In this document: piece by piece, positions 21,392 through 32,439 of the stretch
Position numbering within the stretch: the stretch's first letter is position 1
Layout of the letters: the number at the start of each line of letters is the position of its first letter
Origin: Adiantum capillus-veneris
Taxonomy: Eukaryota > Streptophyta > Polypodiopsida > Polypodiales > Pteridaceae
Assembly: GCA_014529385.2 (NCBI GenBank)
Contig: CM043942.1
Location: forward strand, 437,001 to 501,000
Length of the DNA: 64,000 nucleotides
Direction: 5' to 3'
The notes under the pieces: model-generated
What the model was told of the DNA's origin: nothing
What the model saw: only the letters and a program-made list of their open reading frames with translations
The model's database searches: none
Made by a program: the position numbers and the translations under genes

Positions 21392-24153
21392 CTGTTAGGA
21401 GATTACAGTGTCAAAGTTAGAAAACTCCATCGAACTCGGTTTGAAATGCCCTAAGTCTGAATTGATGGAAAATGATGTCCATTTTGCTTCAAATCAATTT
21501 TGGAGCATGCATAGATGCATAAAAACATGTAGAGATTAAAACCATGCATTCTAGGCAAAAATTTGCAGCTACAATAAATAATCACGATTATTTACAAGTG
21601 GATAATTTTTTCAACTTTTTGCCTTTTTGACATTATAGGCTTGAAAAATATGTTATTTAGATACTCTGAGTGAAGTGTTGGCTTATTTGAGTGCATAGAG
21701 TGGAAATGGTGCCAAATTTAGGCTTTAGACTCTGAAACAATAGATATAAAGGGATTTTGGGTTTTTGTGATCCAAATGTGATCAAACTTGAACGGTGGGC
21801 TTCTCACATCATGTATTTTGGTCCCATAAGGTTAAAGTTGAAATTTGGGCTTATTCAAGTAAAAATATAAATAAGCGTGACTATTAACTTTTCACCAATT
21901 TGGACATTTTTTGTTGCAAGCTGGTTCTAGACATGATATAGAGACTCTGTGTGAGATATGGGATAATTTGGATTAAAAAATGTGACAATTAACTCAAAAT
22001 TTGATCAGAAGAGTCTTTAGTGTGTTTTTTTGACAAAATCAGAGATTTTCTTGAACTTTTGGGCTCATACTTGACATGTGGAATGAGATAGATATGTACA
22101 AGGGATAGGTGCAGTGACATGATGATTTTCAAGCCAAAAGTGCACAAAAATAAATAATTGGGACTAATACTGTAAAATTGCCTGAAAACATAATTTTATG
22201 ACTTACACATCTTCAATACACCTAAAACAAGTCCTAAAATGAATTTGGCAAGATTTGGTTGTGTCAGCATCACTTCGTGCTCTTTTGACTTTGAAATCAC
22301 CAATTTTTGTTACTACTTAGTGTGTAGAGTTGTTTGGTCACTTTTGAAGCCATGGACTTGTTTGCTACATAGTCTTGATGCTTCTCATCCAGTTTGGGCT
22401 CATTCAAAGTCAAATTTTTTTGACACTTTGTAGTCTTCAAGCCGTTTCCTGCTGTTTGAGAGCTCATCGTGACTGTTTTCTTGAAACCATCTAGGTACAT
22501 TGTATATAGACCTTGTTTATAAGCTGCCCGTGGAGTCAGAATCGAATTATAGCATGTGGCAAAAACCTAGATTAGTTACTTGGGACCCCGTCGAGCCCTG
22601 CCAAATGGTCATCTAATGATATGGAAGTGTTCTACTACATAGGGACATGCTACGGTTCAAGTCTCGTCCAATTCAGTTGAGTTGATAGGCCGCTATGATC
22701 ATTTTTGTGTCGTAGGAGTTTGTACATAGCTGAGATTCTAGGGTTTTTTCCCCTGCCTAGACCTGCTACCCGATTGTATAGAGACGTTCTTTAATGAGTT
22801 AAGAACTTATCCCTCATGTCTTGTGTGAGACGATGCTGAAAATGGGCGATTGTGGACTCCAAAAATCGCGCGCGAAGAAGGTAGCTTGGGAAGGTAGAAA
22901 ACTCTCTCCTCCAAAAATGACTAGAGGAAATAAGGTGATTTTGGGCTACCTTGGATATCTATACTCGGACTTCCCAAGCTACTTTTCCCCAAATTTCCTT
23001 ATTAGTCCTACTAGGCCGTGAAATCTACACTAGGCTCAAAAATTTCATCAATTTTATTCCGTTAGCTCATTCTGCAAGATTTTGCAAAAGCAGGCCTTAG
23101 TGGCCTAATTTAGGCTTTCACTTCTAGTTTTCATTTTGATAAAAAACATATGTGTCTGTTTGCCTTGTTCTTCTGATTATCAGTGTATCTTCGGTTTCTC
23201 CATCTGAGCTCATTTGCTATTTATTATTAATTTTTGACCTTTTTATTGCAAACATCAAAGAAAATAATAAAATGCACTAAAAAAGAAAATTAAAAATTTA
23301 ACAATTACAAAAATCCATTGAAAAACACTATTTTTTTACTTTTTGGTGGATTTTTCCATTTTTAAGCTCCAACATCGAGAAACATTGATGAAAATAGACA
23401 AAAAAGGCTATTTTTTGATATATTTTTTGATAGTATATACACTATTTACACTCTTGGGAAGATGTTATCAATTAAAACTCCCCTGTCGATGGTTTTTTAA
23501 GGGTAGTATTAGATAATTTTGCAAAAAATCACATGTTAACATCCAACTTTTTCCTCCCTCTTCAAGCATTGCCCTTAATTACTGAAGTTCCTCTTCCACC
23601 CCTCCTAGATGGAGTACTCTAGGACGATTGTGTGCATGGGTTCAACAATCGTGTATATTGTGGGAGGGGTGTCTAATCTCACTCCTAACTTATTGCAGAT
23701 TTAGCGAGAACCACTATTAAATTGTCAATCCATGGGATGAAGCTGACTCGACTGGTGCATAGAGGCTACAAGAGGTTGTCAATCTCTCGAAAAACAACAA
23801 ACAACTCGCATCTAACTCAACCTACACTCAAGTGAGTGAAATCACCAAAAGCCAATCGCTCATCGGCAAACAAATCACATCCATTATAGCATCAAATGAC
23901 ATCCAAACGTAACGAACTTCTAAGACATGTTTATAATACCTAAGCACACATGCTTATGATCTCAAATCCGACTTTAGGTCAAGTGCCAAAATCGCGATTA
24001 TTAACAGTAGTGGATTTTTGACCTAGTTGTTTTCAACCCAAAATGCATCTAAATGCTTAGCAATGAGGCCCCACTACCCCGTCTATGCTTAGTTTTTTAT
24101 TTTGAAGTGTAAATTCCTACTTATGATGAAAAGAGGTCGCGGGTCGGCGACGC
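21392..24153 (-). other. Leader of ORF-X copy B with palindrome array
   Basis: Non-coding. From 21392 to about 23260 it is homologous throughout to 41510-43317 in front of copy C. It has three palindrome sites at 21576-21593, 21870-21885 and 22153-22168, about 290 bp apart, and a shorter one (AATCGCGATT, 23990-23999). It extends on the right to the LTR ending at 24154, so on the minus strand the order is LTR, leader, ORF-X. No good primer binding site is seen after that LTR end. 23270-23980 contains AT-rich sequence and nothing I can name. Confidence 0.55.
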
Positions 24154-25062
24154 TGGAATTGGAGCTGATCTCTTGAGACAGCTAATTCCAGTGTTGGAAG
24201 ATTTCAACTACTAGTGTAGGAAGACTTCAGACAGCAGACTAGACAGGAATCAGAGACTAGACTGAAATGTAGATACTGAAATAAGAATCAGACTTATGTA
24301 CTAGAAATAAGGTTTAGATTCAGATTCAGAAGACTGGATGAGAAGTAAGTATAACTGAAATATATGCCATGATTGGGTTTACAGATCAAGATTACAGCAA
24401 ATATGATTTACAGAGAGACAGTACAGCCGACAATACTGCCAATGATTCTCGAGTACAATTATAGCCAAGGCGCTAACCCAAATGATAATAACTGCCAACC
24501 CGATTACAATGTAATGGGCTCTATTTATACATATCGGCTTTACTGTAGTAATTACCATAGTAATTACTAAGTAATTCACTGCCCATCTTCTAAGAAAACA
24601 TTCCCACATTCCCACATAGTGAACTATCCAATCGTCTACAGACACCAAAAGCTACAAAATACTGTGATTTGTTTTGCGTAGAGCTCTTACCTACGGTTGC
24701 AATGCAACAAACACAACTACAATGTGACAACCGGGGAGGGAGTAGGAAGCGCGAGAAGGAGAGAAGTGAGCACTGTTAGCTCATGCTGTGTATTTCATTA
24801 TCCAAAACTTAAAATTAACTTACAAAAATTGGCTTTTATACCTTAGCCAAGGTTTTTGGTGGTCAAAACTAATAATTTGGGAGCTGTAACTAAAGATGAG
24901 GAGTGACACCTTGATACAATCTAGAAGCTTGTAGCCCCTGCTCATCTATTACAAAGTTTATCTAAAAATTAGGAGTTACAATGTTCTCGATTTATTAAAA
25001 TAATAAGTGTTTTTACAATGAGAGCTCCAAAAAATGGTATCCGAGTTAGCTTGTTGCTAACA
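24154..25062 (-). repeat. 3' LTR of minus-strand gypsy element
   Basis: On the minus strand it starts TGTTAGCAACAAGC right after the polypurine tract GAGAAGGGGGGGAA (25063-25076) and ends CTCCAATTCCA. It matches 37067-37980 end to end with few differences. A TATA box GTATAAATAG is at 24521-24530 on the minus strand. It may also serve as the 5' LTR of the ORF-X copy B unit. Confidence 0.85.
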
Positions 25063-25323
25063 TTCCCCCCCTTCTCGCCTGTGTCATCCCTTGACAGAGC
25101 TTTATGGGCTGAAATAGTCTTCAGGTTGACGGCTAGCAAGGCGGTCTTTAAGTGCATTTAGAGCCTTTTTGTATCTGATCTTTCTTTCTTTATCTGAAAC
25201 CTGCAAAAACTACATAATGACTCTGTTTTTTAGCTCTATTGTGGAGTAGCCTACACATCTCGAAGTCAGGTTGTGATCATCGGCCCAAAAATCTTCATTC
25301 GCCAAGTGAAGAATTCTGTGTAG
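25063..25323 (-). repeat. Shared 3' tail, gypsy copy
   Basis: This 261-bp segment next to the polypurine tract is about 94 percent identical by eye to 37981-38241, which lies downstream of ORF-X copy C. The match ends abruptly after TGTGTAG, inside the coding 3' ends of two different genes (ORF3 here, ORF-X there). It starts with the polypurine tract. Confidence 0.85.
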
Positions 25324-26946
25324 CCCGCTTCATCCTGAGCATTGTTTCAGCCCGCTCTGTAGCTCTCAATGCTTCATTCGGTTGATTTTTGATGATCATT
25401 ATTTTAGATTCGGCTTTAGTCAACTTTTTGTTTAACAACTCATTAGTTCTTTGTGAATGAGCTTCCAGTACCTTGTGTTGTATGTTCTGTTCTTCCCAGG
25501 CTTTCTGGAGCTTTTCAATCTGATCTTGTGCCTCTGTCAAGTCAGCTTTGAGCTTTTTGACTTCATCTTGTGATCCAGCAGTCTCCATCAGTTGTCCCAT
25601 ACAACTGACAATGGTATTCCAAGAAGACTGTATAAGGACTGAATATCTGTCTTTGACTGTGGTTGGATCAGAATCACTAGGCTCATATATTGCCACTGGA
25701 GCTCTTTAGGGTAAAGTTGCATAATCAGCTTTGCTGAGCAGAAGATGCCCTTTCAATTGTTTAGTCTGCATTTGCTGCAACTTGTCCTGTTTTACTAGTT
25801 TTGCAGGAGGTTTCTAGTATTTGGAGTAGCAACTCCACCAGGCAGAGTCGAGGAAGCTGGACCTTTCCCTTTGTCGAGTTGTCTCTTGCCTTTGTCCCCT
25901 TACTAGTCTGCTATCTCCTCAGAAGTAGCTGGCTTGTCCTGATCTTTCCCAGACCCAGTAGCAACTGCACTTTTTGCTACTGACTGGTTAGGCGCAGTCT
26001 TCTGGGCAAATTTCTTCTCTGTCTGGATCACTACAGCTTTTTCAGTGTTTACTGTCTTGACCTAACTTTCTATCTGCTTAAAAAACTCATTGCTTTTTGT
26101 TAATGCAATCTTTGGCTTCTTTGAACTGCCGGCCTGTTCTGCAGTTGCTTTTCTTTTCAGGTCTGTTGAAATAGTTTGACTGTCTGTTTCCTCATCGTCC
26201 GAGGATAGCTCAATGTTCTTTGGCCCAGAAATTGGCTTCTCACTCCAAGCCTTTTCTACCTTCTCATTAGCATCTGCTGCAGTAGCCCAAAACAGGAATT
26301 GCCAAACATACCAGGCTTTGAAAACATTTTGAGATTTTAGCTTGGCAGTTTGCTGGAGTACATTGTGCGAGAGAATTTGACAAAGATTAATGGAAACCTG
26401 TGGATCCAATATCTTGGCCAACAGCATAGCAAACAGTTTTTCAGATACATACGTTGGGTTGTTTTTAAGGCTTACTGCTTCGGCTACAAACTTGTAAGCA
26501 GTGGACGCTTCCAGTCCTGCTACTACTGGAACTCCTTGAGCACTTTCCTTGCGCTTTCGTCTAGCTGTTTCATCCTCCTTCAGAGCTATACTTATCTGTT
26601 GTGTAGTTGCCACAGAAGGTTTGGGCTCATTGGGCATTCGAAATGCAAATGCTATGGCTTCTGGTGTCACTGACACCTTCCTACCATTTACCATGGCACT
26701 GCCATCTTCAGTGTCGAAGGGATCAAGAACTTTCTTGATGATGTCTGCGTTAAAAGCAATTCTTGTAGCTTGCAACACAACTCGAAGATCCCAGAGTTGT
26801 AGCAGAGTCATTGCTTGATCAGTGAATACATAACGCTGGATTTTAGTGTACGGGATAATGGAAAGGACTACCTTTGTATCAGCCACTATGGCCTGGGTTT
26901 CCTCAAGAGACTCTTGCATCTTCTCTGAGCGTTTCCTTCTACCCAT
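25295..26946 (-). pseudogene. ORF3: extra gene after gypsy pol, coiled-coil protein of unknown function
   Basis: The first 294 codons (26946-26062) are open: start MGRRKRSEKMQ, a globular helical domain with GRKVSVTPEAIAFAFRMP and SVSLKNNPTYVSEKLFAMLL-like helices, a Ser/Asp-rich acidic patch and a KRK/SSKKPK basic motif that could be nuclear-localising. The same frame continues past three or four stops through a Lys/Ala-rich linker to a coiled coil (25696-25295; EVKKLKADLTEAQDQIEKLQ). The architecture (globular part, basic and acidic linker, coiled coil, then tail before the polypurine tract) parallels ORF-X, though I see no firm sequence identity. Upstream, the frame is continuous with pol apart from one stop once the copia insertion is set aside. 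Extra 3' ORFs are known in some plant gypsy lineages, but this one I do not recognise. Confidence 0.65.
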
Positions 26947-26956
26947 ACACTGTGAG

Positions 26957-27706
26957 TGTTAGGAAATAAGACATAGCTAAATAGATAATTGAGTAGATTA
27001 CTTAATGGAGAGAGACATGTTTACATACACGAGATTATAGAGTAGAGAGAGAGAGAGAGAGACAACACACGATATACGTGGTTCACCCAATGTGGGCTAC
27101 GTCCACGGGAAAGTAGCCACTCAATGGCTTTAGTACTTCAAAACAAGAAGTAATTTACAAAGGCATTATACACTTGATAGAGCTCTCCCCTTGCTTCACT
27201 CTCACCACCTCACACCCACCTTGTTGCATCAACTTCACACTGTGAAATGTGTGTAGAAATGGCCTTCTTTTATAGGCCAGAAGGGCTGCCCTCTCTTATG
27301 AGAGGCAGCCATGTGTAGCCGCCCTTGTGTGAATAAGTCCAAATCCGACCCTCCAATCCGCCCATGTGTGGCCGACCTTGAGAAGACAAGTCTGCTTTTG
27401 AATTCGGCCACCGGCCATTGACTTCCGACCACCGGCCAACCGACGGTTGTTTTTCGACCACTTTCCGGCCGCCGTCCGACCATAATATTCTGGCAAAAAG
27501 GAATATCCCATCAAGGGAAAAAAAGTCTTGGGGGCTTCCGCCCCCGAGGCCCCTAAAGTTGCCCCTGATTTTTGACCGTGAAAATTTTGGTTTCCGGCGA
27601 GTGATGCTCCTTCACGTGCAATGGCTTCTCCTCATAATGGGGGCCTTGCAAACGTGCGCTTTTACCACAGAAAATTACAAGGGTAAATCAGGCTCCATAC
27701 TTAACA
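26957..27706 (-). repeat. 3' LTR of copia element
   Basis: The 750-bp LTR has termini TGTTA and TAACA as inverted repeats. It holds a GA microsatellite at 27043-27062. The bases 27551-27706 match the 5' LTR stub at 30577-30732 with about five differences, all transitions. Confidence 0.9.
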
Positions 27707-27766
27707 ATCTCCCACTTGGAGACTGATCTCCAAAACAAACCTGTGACTGCTTTCCATCCTGGCTTC

Positions 27767-29814
27767 TTATCCTTGAATGCCGATTGAAGATGAGCAAAAG
27801 CTCAACTTCTCCTTGTTGACCACCTTTGTAAACATGTCTGCAGAATTTTCACTTGTATGCACCTTTCCTAGCTTTAGTTGTCCCTCTTCCAAAAGAGTGC
27901 GTATGAAGTGATATCTCACCTCAATGTGCTTTGTCCTTGAATGAAAGGTTGAGTTATTCGCAAGATAGATAGCGCTCTGGCTATCACTGTACAAGACACA
28001 ATTGTCTTGTTTGAATCCAAGCTCTTCTAAGAATCTGTGAAGCCACATAATTTCTTTGCTTGCCTCCGTCATTGCTACATGCTCTGATTACGTGGTAGAA
28101 AGTGAGACCACTTTCTGTAGCTTTGAAGCCCAGCTTACTGTTGTGCCTCCAACCGTGAACACATAGCCAGTAGTGCTCCTTCGAGTATCTTTGTCACGTG
28201 ACATATCTGCATCAGCATACCCTTCTAGAAAAATATCAGTTCCTCCAAAATACAAAGCATTTGTTGTTGTCCCTTTTAGATACCTAAGTATCCACTTCAC
28301 AGCTTGCCAATGCTCTTTACCTGGGTTGTCCATGAACCTACTCACAACTCCCACTGCATGTGAAATGTCTGGCCTTGTCCAGACCATAGAATACATTAGA
28401 GAACCTACCGTTGCAGCATATGGAACTTTAGACATATAGGCTATCTCCTCTTGTGTCTTTGGACACATATCCTTTGTTAGTTTAAAGTGACCAGCCAAAG
28501 GTGTAGAAACTGGTTTTGCATTTTGCATTGCAAACCTTTCTAGTACCTTCTTGACATAATCTTCTTGAGATAGATTTATTGTCTTCTTCGTCCTGTCCCT
28601 TGATATTTTCATACAAGTATCCTCTTTGCAGCACCTAAATCTTTCATTGAAAAATATTTAGACATCTCCTTTTTTAGGTCTTCGATGTCCTGCATGTTAG
28701 CACTTGCAATCAACATGTCATCAACATACAACATTAGGATGATGAATTTCCCATCTCCCAAATTCTTTGTGTAGACGCAGTGATCCGAGTTGCATCTTGT
28801 GAATCCATCATCCAACATCCATCGATCAAACTTCAAGTACCATTGTCTTGATGCTTGCTTTAAACCATACAAGATCCTCCTTAATCTGCAAACCATTTTC
28901 TCCTTACCTTTAACTTCATACCCCTTTGGTTGAAGCATGTAGATTTCCTCCTCTAAGTCACCGTGAGGGAATGCCGTATTTACATCCATTTGCTCGAGAT
29001 TTAGATCATGAGTAGCCACAAGGCTTAGGACAAGCCTAATTGAGTTCATTTTTACAACAGGAGAAAATATTTGATTGAAGTCAATACCTTTCATTTGAGA
29101 AAAACCTTTTACCACAAGCCTAGACTTGTACCTTTTCTTCCCACCTTCTTCTTCCTTCACCTTGTACACCCATTTGTTTTGAAGTGCCCGCTTACCTTTA
29201 GGCAACTCAATCAACTCCAATGTTTGGTTGCGATGTAGTGAGTCCATCTCCTGTTGCATGCTCTTCGTCCATTCTTCTTTGGATTCATGTTGCATAGCTT
29301 CTTCGTATGATTCTGGCTCTCCAGAATATGAGATCAAGAGATGGTTGAAGGAAGGCAAAAACCTTTCTGGAGGTCTACTTGCTCTTGTAGATCTTCGGGG
29401 AATAGGTTGAGGCTCCTCATTTGGTTGACGTTGTTGCACATTGTCACCGTTTGCAATCCTTGAGTCTTCACCGTCCTCAAGCTCCATGTACTCATCACCT
29501 GTTTCTTTTGTTTGTTTTCTTTCCAAGTAATCTTTGTACATATTTTGTTCGTTAAAAATTACATCCCTACTCCTTAAGATTTTACCATCTTCAGGATTCC
29601 ATAGGCGATACCCAAATTCACCTTCTCCATAGCCAATGAAGAAACACTTTTTGGACTTTGCATCTAGCTTTGATCTTAGGCTTCTATCTATGTGCATGAA
29701 AGCCTCACACCCAAACACTTTGAGAAATGCATAATTCACCGGTTTACCTGTCCATGCCTCTTCTGGAACTCCCCCATCCAATGCCGTTGAGGGTGACCGA
29801 TTGATTAAGTACAC
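27767..29814 (-). pseudogene. Copia reverse transcriptase and RNase H
   Basis: The stretch 29814-28609 is open for 401 codons: integrase tail (MYLINRSPSTALDGGVPEEA, FGCEAFMHI), then RT with NKWVYKVKEEEGGKKRYKSR, VVKMNSIRLVLSLVA, QMDVNTAFPHGDLEEEIYM (catalytic Asp), ILYGLKQASRQWY and LMLYVDDMLIA (YVDD). RT ends and RNase H continue at 28612-28088 (VPYAATVGSLMYSMVWTRPD, ILRYLKGTT, GYADADMSRD) and 28072-27767 (EELGFKQDNCVLYSDSQSAI, VHTSENSADMFTKVV). Catalytic residues are kept. Only a frameshift near 28609 and a stop near 28085 break it. Confidence 0.95.
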
Positions 29815-29859
29815 AGACGTACTTACAGCTTCCGCCTAAAGCTCAAGCGATAGGCCTGC

Positions 29860-30576
29860 ATGTAGCCGCATGCTTCATGCTTGCTCCATGATTGTCCTGT
29901 TCATCCTTTCCAAAATACCATTTTGCTGAGGTGTCCTTGGAGTTGTCCTTTGCCTTCGAATGCCATTGCTAGCACAAAAGCTTGCCTGCAATATTCACCT
30001 CCATTGTCGGATCTGAGGCATTTAACCTTGGTACCTGTTTCATTCTCTACAAAGGCTTTCCACCTTTGAAATATGAAAAATACATCGGATTTATTCTTCA
30101 TGACATAAACCCATGTTTTTCTAGTCGCATCGTCTATGAATGTTACATAGTACAATGAGCCACCAAGTGATGGTGTACTTGCAGGACCCCAAACATCAGA
30201 ATGAACCAACTCAAGTTTTTTATTTTTTCTTTCATTTCTTGATTTTTGAAATTTTACCCTCTTTTGTTTACCATAAACACAATCTTCACAGAACTCTAAG
30301 TCCACTTCTTTCAAACCAGGTAGAAGCTTCTTTGTTTGAAGGATTTGCATTCCTTTGGCACTCATATGCCCAGGCCAATAGTGCCACACCGCACTATCAA
30401 CTTCTGTAGTTGTTGCACAAGCTGAAGGTTGCGTGCTAACAGTACAGAAGTAAAGTGTATCGACCTTTTCTCCCTTGGCAACCACCAAAGATCCCTTTGA
30501 GATCTTCCACCGTTTGTTTCCGAATGCAATGTTGTGACCTTCATCGTCCAATTGTCTTGTAGAGATCAAATTTTTT
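29860..30576 (-). pseudogene. Copia integrase
   Basis: The gag-pre-integrase part reads VWHYWPGHMSAKGMQIL and EFCEDCVYGKQKRVKF (zinc ligands H and CX2C), followed by the core: LVHSDVWGPA (first Asp) and [10 protein letters not shown] (second Asp). After a frameshift at about 29960 the third block [14 protein letters not shown] with the Glu is in another frame. The N-terminal start is lost in the deletion that removed gag and protease. The frame is open from 30569 to 29901. Confidence 0.9.
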
Positions 30577-30732
30577 CCCTAAAGTTGCCCCTGATTTTTG
30601 ACTGTGAAAATTTTGGTTTCCGGCGAGTGATGTTCCTTCACGTGCAATGGCTTCTCCTCATAATGGGGGCCTTACAAATGTGTGCTTTTACCACAGAAAA
30701 TTACAAGGGTAAATCAGGCTCCATACTTAACA
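30577..30732 (-). repeat. 5' LTR stub of copia element
   Basis: Only the first 156 bases of the LTR (on the minus strand) survive. It is joined to integrase coding sequence at TTTTTTCCCTAAAG, where a short CCC could be microhomology for the deletion. Confidence 0.9.
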
Positions 30733-30847
30733 GTGAGGACGATGACAATGAAACAGGTGAAAGAGAAGATGACTTACTTGTCGTATCGAAGCCGTTTCCT
30801 GGTGTCGCTGGCAAGGCTAGCTGATAGTCAAGTGTCTCTTCAAAGGT

Positions 30848-32421
30848 TTATGTATGTGGCTGTAGCGAAGAAACCTCGGAGCTTGGCGATGGTGAATGGT
30901 TAACAAGAGGAAAGCGTCGTGCAGGGGATTTATGAGGAAAAATGCTAACTCTCCTGACTGTTATATGTGTTCGTGCCATAAAAGCTCCACCACTCGCCGC
31001 TCCTAGACTTGTGTGCATCGTTGTTGTCATGGCAGACATGCATTGGACAAGACTGCGACCCATCCTTGAAATAATTACCACTGGCGTGCCATTTGATCGT
31101 TGGGCGCTTAAAAATTGGAAAGTGTGTCCACACTGGTACTGAACAGATTTCCAGTCTGGCTCGACCCTACTGATACTGATTTTAAGGTCAGCTTGATCTG
31201 ATTTTACTGGTACTGGTACTGGTTCTGAAGTTGGAACTGGTTGCACATGAAAAAGTCCAAAAATATCTGATTCAGGTATCTCTTGATCAGCAAGTTCCAG
31301 TTCCTTAGTACCTTGTTCTGGCCCAGTTTCTCTGGTCTCTGAATAATAAAGCTTGATCTTTGCTCCATTATATACTCCTGGAAACATCAATCCAGATAAA
31401 TCTTTCAGTCTGACTGTGCCATTCGAGAAGACCCAATCTACCTCAAAAGGTCCTGCCCAGGCAATTTTCAGGTTCGACTTCTTTGGACCCAGTCTAGACT
31501 GATATAGAAGCACTAAGTCTCCTTTCTAGAATTCTCGAATTTTAATTCCACGATCATGCCAGTGCTTCCTTCGTTGTTGAACAATTTCTTGTTCCAACAT
31601 AGCCCTTTGCCTGAGTTCATCTAATTGCATCAGTTCATCCAGCCTCTTTTTAAGATTATGGTTGAAGTCTAAAACATACTTCACAACCATTCTCAGATTG
31701 GGGATCACAAACTCCATAGGAACCACAGCTTCAGTACCGTACACCATTCTAAATGGTGTCATTCCAGTAGTTACCTTATAAGCTGTCCTATAAGCCCATA
31801 GAGCAGTCAGAAGTTCCAAATCCCACCGATCTTGTTTCTTTTGCACCACCTTTGTGAGAATCGTCTTTATTGTCTTGTTACTACTTTCAGCCTGTCCATT
31901 GCATTTGGGATAGTAAGGAGTAGATTTTCGATGCTTTACTGAAAGCATATCCAATAGTATTTCCATAGTGTCATTGATAAAATGTGTTCCTTGATCGGTC
32001 ACAATCTCTACTGGACATCCATATCGGCAAACAATATTCTCAAATAGAAACCTTGCAGTTGACTTGGCTGTGTTGTTAGGAAGAGCCTAAGCTTCAACCC
32101 ACTTAGTAACATAACAAGTAGCCATAACTATGTACTTGTTCTTCGTGGGAGTCACCTTCTTAAAAGGTCCCATAAAATCTAGTCCCCATTCCATGAATAC
32201 TCCCAGTGGTTGTACTAGCATCAAGGGAGTCATATCTGCAGCTGTTGGTCGACCCATTCTTTGGCATATGTCACAAGTTTACAAAAACTTCTGACATCAG
32301 CAATTAGTGTTTGCCACCATAGAACAGCTTGCAGAATCTTCTTATAAGTTACTTCGTTGGAAAAGTGTCCACCGGATTCACCATTATGCGCTTCTGAAAT
32401 TATTTGCATTCTTCCTTCCAT
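30848..32421 (-). pseudogene. Gypsy integrase and pol tail
   Basis: The zinc-binding N domain is damaged (EAHNGESGGHFSNEVTYKKI, 32421-32230). The core begins around 32190 with [17 protein letters not shown], and goes on with IVTDQGTHFIN (second Asp) and KCNGQAESSNKTIK (Glu) in 32002-31526. A stop at 31527 is followed in frame by LLYQSRLGPKKSNLKIAWAG and FEVDWVFSNGTVRLKDLSG, the usual C-terminal SH3-like part, then a long acidic and Val/Pro-rich extension to the stop at 30848. The extension has no known domain. Confidence 0.85.
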
Positions 32422-32439
32422 AGGGACACATCGTCGAAG

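Larger units (their letters stand above)
26957..30732 (-). mobile_element. Copia element with internal deletion, nested in gypsy
   Basis: The 5-bp target duplication GTGAG is found at 26952-26956 and 30733-30737. The minus-strand order is: a 156-bp stub of the 5' LTR (30732-30577), then directly integrase, RT and RNase H, polypurine tract CCAAGTGGGAGAT (27707-27719) and a full 3' LTR (27706-26957). The 5' LTR remainder, primer site, gag and protease are deleted. The insertion falls inside ORF3, 10 bp upstream of its first ATG. A second copy of the family lies at 55271-56538. Confidence 0.95.

Noticed and set aside
21392-24153. Treating the ORF-X leader as a second LTR
   Set aside because: It has no TG/CA termini, and its homologue at 41510-43317 is not paired around an internal region.
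24154-24729. A shorter LTR ending at TGTCACATTG (24729, and 37647 in the other copy)
   Set aside because: Similarity of the two copies runs far past this point, the sequence before it is not purine-rich on the coding strand, and a perfect polypurine tract followed by TGTTAGC lies at 25063-25076.
27235-27726. Small ORFs inside the copia LTR on both strands
   Set aside because: They lie wholly within an LTR that has a second copy elsewhere; no family match and no coding signal.
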